A stretch of DNA of 37,444 bases from Planctomycetota bacterium (GTDB lineage Bacteria; Planctomycetota; Planctomycetia; JALXBF01), in assembly GCA_026981825.1 (NCBI GenBank), contig JALSID010000440.1, positions 1 to 37,444 of the forward strand, given 5' to 3'. The translations under genes were made by a program, and so were the position numbers. Each line of letters begins with the position of its first letter. The first letter of the stretch is position 1. The notes under the pieces were generated by a model. That model searched no databases and was not told the DNA's origin. It saw nothing but the letters and a program-made list of their open reading frames with translations. This document shows, one piece after another, positions 8,279 through 15,715 of this stretch.

Positions 8279-9598
8279 TCAGCGCGAGCCCCCCAGCTCC
8301 GGCGGTCGGGCCGGCAGGGGCACCCCAAAAACGCGGCACGGATTCTCAACCAGCACGACCCAGGCCAGTTCGAGTGCTTCCTCTTCCGACCACCCCCGCT
8401 CGGTTATGAATTCCTCGGCCAGCAGCCGGGCAAGGCAACGGCGGTACATGTCGAACTTGGGCAGCACGAACTCAAGGCGATACGCATCCGAATAGTAGCC
8501 GATCTGCTTGCTGCGCGGCACGGCCGTCAGGCGAGCCCGCAGGTCCGGTTCGAGAAACGCGGGCACATTCGAATACCACCAGTGGCCGTGGCAGAGAACG
8601 TTTGGAAAGATCCATGCGAACGCCACCAGCTCCTGGTTATGGACGTGGGACAGCACCGACACGGGGAACGCTACGCGCGGGAAGCTGTTGAACAGAGTCG
8701 CATACTCCATCAACGACCACCTCACGTCCAGGAGGTCCTGGCCCTGGAACACCCCGTCGCGGTAAACGGCCCGGCGCACCCCGATCATCAGGTCGAACGG
8801 CAGGTTGAAGTCGTCGCACAGTTCTGCAATGAGCCAGAACACCCACTTCGAGGTGGTCTGCACAGCGTGGGCAGACGGCGAGGCCAGGCGCAGGACGGCG
8901 TCGAGAGCACGCGCCGCCTCGACATCGGAAACCGGCTCCGGGGCGAACGCCGGAGGTAGCGAAACCGCGCAGGCACGGGCCCCCTTATCCACGAAGTTCT
9001 GAAATACCCGTGCCAGAGCCTCGCGCAAACTGTTCAGATCCTTAACTTCCACGTTCGTCGCGCGCGCCAGCCGCTCGCGCACCCGTTCGTCGCCCAGCTT
9101 GAAGACGAGGTCGTCGGTGCGCAGGCAGGGCACGAAGAATGCCGTGTCGAACCCCTGAAGCGGATCGTCAAAATCGTTGGTCAGGAAGATGCAGTTCAAT
9201 CTCGTTTCCTGGATGAGCCGTTCCTGCCAGTCCGGTGCCGCAAACCGTTCCTTCGCTGCTCCCCAGACCTGTTCGATGTTCGTCTCATCAACGCGCGTCA
9301 CGTCCAATCCGAGGAACCGGCGGACGATAAAAAGCAGCCAGCGGTACTGCTCGGTGTTGGCGATCAGGGGGAGGAATCTGGCGAGGGCTTTGGCACGATC
9401 GAGGGGGTCAACGTCCGGAGCCAGGGGGGCTTTGTCCATCCCTGCGGAGTGTGCCAGTTCCGTGTAGTAGTGGTAGCCCAGGATATCGTCCAGGGTCTTA
9501 CACACGGGGGATGCGGGGTCGATGTGGCTGTGCGGGTCCACAATGGGGAAAGCGTCCAACGCACGTTTGATGCGGTTTGTCAACTCGCCGCCCGGCAT
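8279..9598 (-). CDS. Uronate (glucuronate) isomerase-like amidohydrolase-fold protein
   Basis: A 439-residue protein resembling the glucuronate isomerase family (UxaC, PF02614), which interconverts hexuronates and ketohexuronates in the cytosol. Seen: PIVDPHSHID (the metal-binding HxH at the first strand), LNCIFLTNDFDDPL, FDLMIGVRRAVYRDG, FPNVLCHGHWWYSN (matching the family's W-W-Y/F-N region) and IGYYSDAYRLEFVLPKFDMYRR before the C-terminal helices. No signal peptide. The ATG at 9598 is preceded by GAGGAGGT at ideal spacing, so it is preferred over the ATG at 9625. It is first in the minus-strand run that includes the symporter and NamZ, suggesting a carbohydrate substrate. Identity with E. 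coli UxaC appears low by eye, so the exact reaction could differ. Confidence 0.8.
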   Translation of the reverse strand: MPGGELTNRIKRALDAFPIVDPHSHIDPASPVCKTLDDILGYHYYTELAHSAGMDKAPLAPDVDPLDRAKALARFLPLIANTEQYRWLLFIVRRFLGLDVTRVDETNIEQVWGAAKERFAAPDWQERLIQETRLNCIFLTNDFDDPLQGFDTAFFVPCLRTDDLVFKLGDERVRERLARATNVEVKDLNSLREALARVFQNFVDKGARACAVSLPPAFAPEPVSDVEAARALDAVLRLASPSAHAVQTTSKWVFWLIAELCDDFNLPFDLMIGVRRAVYRDGVFQGQDLLDVRWSLMEYATLFNSFPRVAFPVSVLSHVHNQELVAFAWIFPNVLCHGHWWYSNVPAFLEPDLRARLTAVPRSKQIGYYSDAYRLEFVLPKFDMYRRCLARLLAEEFITERGWSEEEALELAWVVLVENPCRVFGVPLPARPPELGGSR

Positions 9599-10046
9599 CA
9601 CCTGCACCTCCTCGCAACAGCCCATCGAACGATCCGGCTGCCGGTTTCAACTCGCTATTCTACTGGCCTGGGGCCGACCGCCCCCTGCGCGGGTTCGAAC
9701 CCGCTACCGGCAGTCGTGCCGCCCGCAACGCACCGAGGTCGGCCACCAAGCGGACGAGTGCCCCACAAGGCATTTGCCCGTGGCATCCCGTTGTTCGCGA
9801 CGGCTGTTCACCCGCGCCGGCGGTACGGAGATTGCTGCACCCGCAGTGCTCGACCGAAACGCGCAGGAAGCACCGTGCGTTTCTCGGCACCTCCACGGCA
9901 GGGGGCCACAGCACTCGAGACCAGGTACCGTTCGCTCCTAGGGACGCTGGTCCTGCTCGTCCGGCCCAACGTGATAGCTCCCCAGGCCATTGCCTCACGT
10001 AGAATCGTTGACGGCGCCCGATAAGCGATCCGAGCCCGAACACGCC
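9599..10046. other. Divergent intergenic region between the isomerase-like gene and the cytochrome gene
   Basis: This 448-bp region must drive both directions. TAGAAT occurs on the minus strand at 9657-9662 (about 59 bp before the isomerase start) and on the plus strand at 10000-10005 (about 42 bp before the cytochrome start); neither has a good -35. A perfect 16-bp palindrome lies at 9689-9704. No tRNA and no convincing ORF is seen. Confidence 0.45.
9689..9704. repeat. Perfect 16-bp palindrome, possible operator
   Basis: GCGGGTTCGAACCCGC reads the same on both strands. Relative to the candidate minus-strand -10 at 9657-9662 it is centred about 46 bp upstream of the inferred transcription start, where activators often bind. 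Palindrome and spacing are seen; a regulatory role is inferred. Confidence 0.35.
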
Positions 10047-12266
10047 ATGAGCGAAACCCCTATTTCCTCCCGCTTCCTGCGGTCGCGTCTGATGATGGCC
10101 GTGCTCGCGATCTCGCTGCTGGTCTTCGCCGCGCTGGCGTGGTACAGCAGGGCAACTCCCTATCCCCGTACGCTTCGCTACGCCGGCAGCAAGCAATGCG
10201 CTGCTTGCCACCCCGAGGAATACGACGCGTGGAAAAAGTCGCATCACGGCCTGGCCGAGCGGCCGATCGACCCGGATCTGGATCGAGCAGCGTTTGACCC
10301 ACCGCGCGAGCTGCACCACGGGTCCGTAACCTCGCGCATCTGGCTCGAAGAGAAAGAAGGCCAACCCGTCCTCAAGATCCGGACCACCGACGAAACCGGC
10401 CAGTACCGTGATTTCGAACCGGAACGTGTGATCGGTGTGGCCCCCCTGCGACAGTTGCTCGTGCGTTTCCCCCGCGGTCAGTGGCAGGCAACCGCTCTGG
10501 CTTACGATCCCGTAGCACGGGAATGGTTCGATGTGTTCGGAGACGAAGACCGCAAGCCGCACGAATGGGGCTACTGGACGAACCGCGGCATGACGTGGAA
10601 CTCCATGTGCGCCACCTGCCACGTGACCAACTTCCAGAAGAACTACCGGGTCGAGGAAGACCGGTATGAATCGCACTGGACTGAGCTGGCGGTGGGCTGT
10701 GAGGCGTGCCACGGTCCGGCTGCGGACCATGTCCGCTGGCAACGGGAGCACCCAAACGGGAGGAACGACCCGACGATTACCCGTTTCACCAAGAAGCAGT
10801 GGGTGGACACCTGCGGTGCCTGCCACGCGAGACGATCCTTGTTGCTGGAGCCGTTCCGAGCGGGCGAAGCTTTCCTGGACCAGTTCACGCCTGTCCTACC
10901 GGATCTCAGCGACACGTATTACCCCGACGGCCAGGTTCGTGAGGAGAACTACGAGTACGTTTCTTTCCTGCTGAGCCGGATGTACCACGAGGGTGTGACG
11001 TGCATGGACTGTCATGACCCCCACACAGGAAAACGACTTCGTGAGGGGAACAATCTGTGCCTGAAGTGCCACGCTTCAAAGATTAACCCGGCGGAACATA
11101 CCCATCACCGCCTGGACGGTCCGGGGGGCCGATGTGAAAACTGCCACATGCCGATCACGGTCTACATGCAGCGGCATCCCCGCCGTGATCACGGCTTCAC
11201 GATACCCGACCCCCTCTTAACGATCGAATACGGCATCCCGAACGCCTGCAATCGGTGCCATGAGGACAAGAGCCCCGAGTGGGCGTTGGAGGCGGTGGAG
11301 AAGTGGTATGGCGACCGCATGGACCGGGTTACCCGGCGGCGAGCCGTGGCGGTGGCGAGGGCCAGACGGGGGGACATCACCGTCATTGTCGACCTCCTCC
11401 GCTACTTGAACGAAGAGCCCTATCCGGCGTGGCGGGCGGTATTCGCACTATGCCTGCGGCCGTGGCGGGAACAACCGCAGGTGGCGGCAGCCCTTGTCCG
11501 TGCACTGGACGATGAATCCCCCCTCGTTCGCTGGGCTGCGGCTGCGGCGCTGAACCCCGAGCGCGAGACGCCCCCCGCTGCACTCCAGAAGCTCCTCGAT
11601 GACAAGACCCGTGCCGTGCGGGTTCAGGCAGCCTGGGCCCTACGAGCCCATCTTTCGGACGGCTCCCCTGTTTCCGAAGAACTCCGCCAGTTTCTCACGC
11701 TCGGAACCGACCAGCCCACGGGCTGCATGATGATGGGGGTATTCATGAAGGACCGGGGCAACCTCGACGAAGCGGAGGCATGGTTCCGCCGCGCGCTTCG
11801 GTTCGAACCGCGCAGCCCTGTTCCGTGGGAAGCGATCGCGGTTATGTACAGCGAAGCGGGTCGCCCTGAGCGGTCGATCGAGGTCCTGGAGGAAGCGTGT
11901 CAGGCACTGCCGCAGGAGGGCCACTTGCATTATCTGAGGGGGCTGGGACTGGCCGAGGTTGGAAAGCTGCCTCAGGCGGTGGCAGCCCTGGAAAAAGCCG
12001 TCCAGCTCATGCCCGACCACGCGCGCGCCTGGTACAACCTCGGCCTGGCACGCCACCGTTTGAATCAGCCCGGACTCGCCCTGCGCGCCCTCCAGAAAGC
12101 GATCGACCTCGAACCCGAAAACCCTGACTTCACCTTCGCCCTCGCGGCGGTCTACCGAGACCTTGGCCGCCGGTCGCAGGCGGTGCGTTGGGCAGAACGA
12201 ACCCTTGAGCTCGACCCGCTGCACCGCGGCGCCGCGGCTCTGCTTGAGCAGCTTCGCGGACGTTAA
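10047..12266 (+). CDS. Octaheme c-type cytochrome with HEAT and TPR repeats
   Basis: A 739-residue protein with a hydrophobic N-terminal segment (about residues 15-33, signal or anchor), so the hemes lie outside the cytoplasm. Eight CXXCH motifs are seen in order: CAACH (51-55), CATCH, CEACH, CGACH, CMDCH, CLKCH, CENCH and CNRCH (about 401-405); the spacing resembles cytochrome c554/doubled-CXXCH families. Residues about 420-540 look like HEAT repeats (repeated LVRWAAAAAL, VRVQAAWALRAHL) and about 560-735 are TPRs (GNLDEAEAWFRRALRFEP, ARAWYNLGLARHRLNQP). The layout suggests electron transfer docked to a protein scaffold; the redox partner is unknown. ATG 10047 starts right before the hydrophobic segment; an upstream in-frame start at 9990 only adds charged residues. 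No strong ribosome site is seen. Confidence 0.92.
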   Translation: MSETPISSRFLRSRLMMAVLAISLLVFAALAWYSRATPYPRTLRYAGSKQCAACHPEEYDAWKKSHHGLAERPIDPDLDRAAFDPPRELHHGSVTSRIWLEEKEGQPVLKIRTTDETGQYRDFEPERVIGVAPLRQLLVRFPRGQWQATALAYDPVAREWFDVFGDEDRKPHEWGYWTNRGMTWNSMCATCHVTNFQKNYRVEEDRYESHWTELAVGCEACHGPAADHVRWQREHPNGRNDPTITRFTKKQWVDTCGACHARRSLLLEPFRAGEAFLDQFTPVLPDLSDTYYPDGQVREENYEYVSFLLSRMYHEGVTCMDCHDPHTGKRLREGNNLCLKCHASKINPAEHTHHRLDGPGGRCENCHMPITVYMQRHPRRDHGFTIPDPLLTIEYGIPNACNRCHEDKSPEWALEAVEKWYGDRMDRVTRRRAVAVARARRGDITVIVDLLRYLNEEPYPAWRAVFALCLRPWREQPQVAAALVRALDDESPLVRWAAAAALNPERETPPAALQKLLDDKTRAVRVQAAWALRAHLSDGSPVSEELRQFLTLGTDQPTGCMMMGVFMKDRGNLDEAEAWFRRALRFEPRSPVPWEAIAVMYSEAGRPERSIEVLEEACQALPQEGHLHYLRGLGLAEVGKLPQAVAALEKAVQLMPDHARAWYNLGLARHRLNQPGLALRALQKAIDLEPENPDFTFALAAVYRDLGRRSQAVRWAERTLELDPLHRGAAALLEQLRGR

Positions 12267-12429
12267 TCGCCTGCGGCGCCTGCCGATCCTCACGGCGGTC
12301 GACTGCCCCACCGCGGCCTTCCATGCCGGGCTCCCCGCCGGCAGTCGCTTTCTGGTACCATGGTGTGGCAATGAGAGCGAAGAGGCTGTACACGTAGGCC
12401 GTTGCCGGCCTCCAGGAAGAGGTACAGCG

Positions 12430-13362
12430 ATGCAGGTGTTTATTGCCGGGGGAACCGGACTGATCGGGCGTCACCTCGTCGAACGGCTCTGCAGCGAAGG
12501 GCACCATTGCTTGGTCCTCACGCGTAACGTCGAGCGCGGTAGGGCTAGGCTCCCCGATGAAAGGGTCCAACTGGTGGAGGGAGATCCAACCGTGCCCGGC
12601 GCCTGGACGGAGCATCTCCGCGGCACCGACGCGGTCGTCCACCTGGCCGGCGCGAATATCTTCGCCCGACGCTGGAGCAGTACCTACAAGGAGGAAATCC
12701 GCCGTAGCCGGGTGGAGAGCACCAAGGTTCTGGCGGAGGCGATCACGCAACAGGACAACCGACCCCGGGTGTTCGTTCAAGGCTCCGCGGTCGGCTACTA
12801 CGGCCCCCGCGGCGATGAGGAACTTACCGAAGAGTCTCCGCCCGGCGACGATTTCCTCGCCCACGTCTGTGTCGAGTGGGAGGGAGCCTCCAGGTCGCTC
12901 GAAGAGCACGGAGTCCGCCGCGTCATCGTCCGTACCGGCGTCGTGCTTGCTCGGGAGGAGGGCGCCCTTCCCACCATGTTGCGTCCCATCCGCCTCTTCG
13001 TCGGGGGGCCTGTGGGAAAAGGAGACCAATGGGTGTCCTGGATTCACATCGACGACATCGTGGGTATCTTCCGCCACGCCCTGGTTCGCAGCGCCATCTC
13101 GGGCGTTTTCAACGGTACGGCGCCTAATCCGGTGCGGAACCGCGAACTCGTTCGAACAATCGGCCGGCTATTGGGCCGGCCGACCGCTTTCAAGGCTCCC
13201 TGGTTCGCACTACGGTTGGCACTTGGCGAGGTGGCCGACATGCTATGCACCGGGCAGCGGGTCCTACCCAAGCGCACTCTTGAGTCGGGCTACGAATTCC
13301 TTTATCCCACGCTCGAACCGGCGCTTCGCCACCTGCTCGAAATTTCGTCGGCGCAAAGCTAA
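12430..13362 (+). CDS. TIGR01777 family NAD-dependent epimerase/dehydratase-like protein (YfcH-like)
   Basis: A 310-residue extended short-chain dehydrogenase/reductase. The N-terminal VFIAGGTGLIGRHL is the glycine-rich NAD(P)-binding motif; VVHLAGANIFARRW follows; VQGSAVGYYG with the catalytic-region Tyr pair and DDFLAHVCVEWEGA are characteristic of the YfcH/TIGR01777 group; WVSWIHIDDIVGIFRHAL and FNGTAPNPVRNREL complete the pattern. No substrate is established for the group. The ATG at 12430 has AGGAAGAGGT upstream; the longer frame from 12163 overlaps the cytochrome gene and reads as noise. It follows the cytochrome by 163 bp on the same strand, with no functional link apparent. Confidence 0.92.
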   Translation: MQVFIAGGTGLIGRHLVERLCSEGHHCLVLTRNVERGRARLPDERVQLVEGDPTVPGAWTEHLRGTDAVVHLAGANIFARRWSSTYKEEIRRSRVESTKVLAEAITQQDNRPRVFVQGSAVGYYGPRGDEELTEESPPGDDFLAHVCVEWEGASRSLEEHGVRRVIVRTGVVLAREEGALPTMLRPIRLFVGGPVGKGDQWVSWIHIDDIVGIFRHALVRSAISGVFNGTAPNPVRNRELVRTIGRLLGRPTAFKAPWFALRLALGEVADMLCTGQRVLPKRTLESGYEFLYPTLEPALRHLLEISSAQS

Positions 13363-13393
13363 CCGGCAGGACCCGAATGCCGAGCCGGGACGC

Positions 13394-13942
13394 TCAACCT
13401 TGACCCGTTAATTCCTTAAGAGCCTCGGCGTACGCCTGGTACGTGGCATCGTCGAACAGGACGAAGCGGACGAGCTGCGGTTTCTTGCCTTCGTTCTTCA
13501 AGAACTCGATCACCGTTTGCAGCGCAATTCGGGCCGCCTCGCCAACGGGGTAACCGTAAGCTCCGGTGCTGATGGACGGGAACGCTACCGACGAGCAGCC
13601 ATGTTCGGTGGCTAGCTGGAGGCTCGTTCGGTACGCGCTGGCCAGTTTCTCCGGCTCACCGTGCGTGCCGCCCCTGTAGATCGGGCCAACCGCGTGGATA
13701 ACGTACCTGGCCTTCAGGTTGCCGGCCCCGGTCACCACGGCGCTGCCTGTGGGGCATCCGTTGGGGTACCTGGCACGCAGCTCCTTCATGATCTCAGGAC
13801 CGCCGGCGCGGTGGATCGCACCATCGACTCCGCCGCCTCCTGCCAGCCGTGAGTTCGCCGCGTTAACGATCGCGTCTACTTCCTGCTGCGTGATATCACC
13901 CTTAGCCAGTTCCAGGACCGAGCCGTCGATCTGGACCTTCAT
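13394..13942 (-). CDS. Macro domain protein (ADP-ribose binding; O-acetyl-ADP-ribose deacetylase-like)
   Basis: A 182-residue single macro domain. Seen: LAKGDITQQEVDAIVNAANSRLAGGGGVDGAIHRAGG-type signature (about residues 12-48, with GDIT, VNAAN and the GGGGVDGAIH loop that contacts the distal ribose), YVIHAVGP, and FPSISTGAYGYP (the phosphate-binding loop). Bacterial members such as YmdB hydrolyse O-acetyl-ADP-ribose or remove ADP-ribose from acidic residues. The VNAAN asparagine and the Gly-rich loop are intact, so catalysis is plausible. Its 3' end faces the epimerase gene 31 bp away; it diverges from the beta-helix gene. Cytosolic. Confidence 0.95.
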   Translation of the reverse strand: MKVQIDGSVLELAKGDITQQEVDAIVNAANSRLAGGGGVDGAIHRAGGPEIMKELRARYPNGCPTGSAVVTGAGNLKARYVIHAVGPIYRGGTHGEPEKLASAYRTSLQLATEHGCSSVAFPSISTGAYGYPVGEAARIALQTVIEFLKNEGKKPQLVRFVLFDDATYQAYAEALKELTGQG

Positions 13943-13971
13943 CGTAAGTCTCCCGTAGCAACCGCCGCTTT

Positions 13972-13977
13972 CTTATA
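13972..13977 (-). promoter_or_regulatory. Candidate -10 element for the macro domain gene
   Basis: The minus strand reads TATAAG here (5 of 6 to TATAAT), 30 bp before the start codon at 13942. No convincing -35 is seen. Confidence 0.35.
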
Positions 13978-14076
13978 TTGTTTCCCGTTGCCCACGGCAG
14001 CGTCGAAGTCTGGCGGCTGGAGGAGGCATAGAAACGAAACCTCAAGTCGTACCAGCAACTTGCGACGAAAACCACC

Positions 14077-14105
14077 TTGACAGGCGATCATCCGGCGGCT
14101 ACAAA
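14077..14105 (+). promoter_or_regulatory. Sigma-70-like promoter for the secreted beta-helix gene
   Basis: A perfect TTGACA (14077-14082), 17-bp spacer and TACAAA (14100-14105). Transcription from about 14112 would leave a leader of roughly 29 nt before the ATG at 14141. This is the best promoter match I found in the window. Confidence 0.6.
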
Positions 14106-14140
14106 GACACAACACACGTGCCACCGAGTTGGGGAAGGCA

Positions 14141-15196
14141 ATGACCGGTTCCGAAGGTACACTGAAGCTAGATCAAGGGCGCGGAATTTTCCGGCAGGCC
14201 GTCTCTTTCGCGTTGGTTCTCCTTTGTAGCGTCGCGTTCGCCGTTCCGGCCCGCGCGCAGGTGATCTACTTAAACCCTGCTGCCGGGGACGACAGCTTTG
14301 ACGGTAGCAGCCGGCGTCCCATGGGAGGGGGACGCGGACCGGTTCGCTCTCTGCGGCGAGCGCTCGAGCTGGCATCGCCGGGAGCCACAATTCGGTTGGT
14401 CAACTCCGACGTTCCCTATGTCGCCGGGCTGGCCTCGGACAAGCCAGGTCGTGGGGGTACGCCTGGTCAGCCCGTGGTGATCGACGGCGATGGCGCCGTC
14501 CTGCTCGGCCGTATGAAGTTGCCGCCAGACGTGTGGCGGTACATGGGTAACGGAATCTACCGTATGCAGCCTTTTCGCAAGGGGTACTACCAACTGTTCC
14601 TGGACGGTAAACCTGCAGAATTCACCGACTACCGACCAGACCCCGAAAACCCGGAAATTCCCGCCTTGAAGCCACTCCAGTGGACGGTACGGGATGGACA
14701 GGTCTACTTTCGTGTCAAACCAAACTCCTTCATCAACGACTATGCGTTGGAATACCCCGGTGTGGGAGTTGGTCTCGATCTGTTCGGTGTCTCACACGTT
14801 GTGGTCAGGAACCTCACTGCCGAAGGCTTCTATCTGGACGGTATTGTGGTCCACGGCGATAGTCGGGACGTTCGGATCGAGTCGGCAACGCTGCGCTACA
14901 ACGCGCGGGCAGGCTTAGGCGTGGGGGGCACGTCTCTCGTGGCAGTCGTTGGCACACGCTTCCTTGATAACCGCTTCTGCGACCTGTACACGTACGGCAT
15001 TCCCAGGGTCAACCTGCTGCGTTGTCAACTCCAAGGCGGAGGGGACTACATCGTCAGCGCCCGAGGGGGCACGGTTCGCTTGATCGACTGCTTGCTGGGG
15101 CGTTACCGCCGCGGAAGGTTCGAAGAGCTGGACGGTATGGTCCAGGTCGTGCGTGGAGAAACCACTGGTTCCGGTGGTGACGGCAAAGGTAACTGA
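14141..15196 (+). CDS. Secreted right-handed parallel beta-helix protein
   Basis: A 351-residue exported protein. A signal peptide spans about residues 1-39 (hydrophobic FALVLLCSVAFA, then a PARAQ cleavage site). The mature start IYLNPAAGDDSFDGSS with PVRSLRRALELASPGATIRL is the usual opening of pectate-lyase-like beta-helix proteins, and the middle has repeating strand turns (VVVRNLTAEGFYLDGIVVHGDSRDVRIE split over several rungs, then LRYNARAGLGVGG and FLDNRFCDLYTYG). Such proteins are often polysaccharide lyases or adhesins, but I see no catalytic signature that fixes a substrate. The ATG at 14141 has GGGGAAGG just before it; a TTG at 14129 is the alternative. It is solitary, with its own promoter. 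Confidence 0.85.
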   Translation: MTGSEGTLKLDQGRGIFRQAVSFALVLLCSVAFAVPARAQVIYLNPAAGDDSFDGSSRRPMGGGRGPVRSLRRALELASPGATIRLVNSDVPYVAGLASDKPGRGGTPGQPVVIDGDGAVLLGRMKLPPDVWRYMGNGIYRMQPFRKGYYQLFLDGKPAEFTDYRPDPENPEIPALKPLQWTVRDGQVYFRVKPNSFINDYALEYPGVGVGLDLFGVSHVVVRNLTAEGFYLDGIVVHGDSRDVRIESATLRYNARAGLGVGGTSLVAVVGTRFLDNRFCDLYTYGIPRVNLLRCQLQGGGDYIVSARGGTVRLIDCLLGRYRRGRFEELDGMVQVVRGETTGSGGDGKGN

Positions 15197-15715
15197 ACGA
15201 CCGGATGGTTGCCCCCTAACACCGTGGCAAGTCGACGCCGCTCTTCGATCTGGCTCAGAGGCCATTGACTGCTGGCTGCCCGGCCAGTGCTCGATGCCCC
15301 TGCTAATTGACATCGGAACGCAAGGATTCGGTCACGTCCCGAAAACGATCCTCTTGACGAGAGACATACAGGCCCCGGACGCGGCGTTACAACAGATGCC
15401 CCCCACATGCCCCTCGCAACGGCTGAACTTGAGACCGGCCCGCTTGCCCCAATGACACGGGCTCGCTCAGGGCCCCTCCTGGCCCCGCCACTCCGGCGAC
15501 CCGAAGGGCCCCAGGGGCTGCGGCCAGTCTTCCGCCGTCTGACTCTGCCCCCGCACCTGTCCCGTGAACGGGGGTAGCCTCGAGAGTTCCCCACTGCTTC
15601 CTTTCCAGGAGCGCCCCTTCCCTGCCGAACCGCTCCGCTCGTAGCATTTCTGCTCCTTCTTGTAGCCAACCATCCCAAGGAACCTGTACCGCAGGACCGG
15701 CCCAGGAAGAAGCCC
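15197..15715. other. 519-bp gap with no supported gene
   Basis: Short frames on either strand have no recognisable motifs and look like noise. The last 250 bases are pyrimidine-rich on the + strand. Isolated TTGACA-like hexamers (15307-15312) have no matching -10. It should contain the promoter of the following selenoprotein candidate, but I cannot place it. Confidence 0.4.

Noticed and set aside
9640..9720. tRNA gene suggested by GGTTCGAACC
   Set aside because: The stem-loop has a 6-base loop if the stem pairs perfectly, or a mismatched stem with a 7-base loop; no anticodon or acceptor stem can be built around it.
9660..10826. Minus-strand frame of 388 codons overlapping the cytochrome gene
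   Set aside because: No recognisable domain, and the + strand has heme motifs over the same bases.
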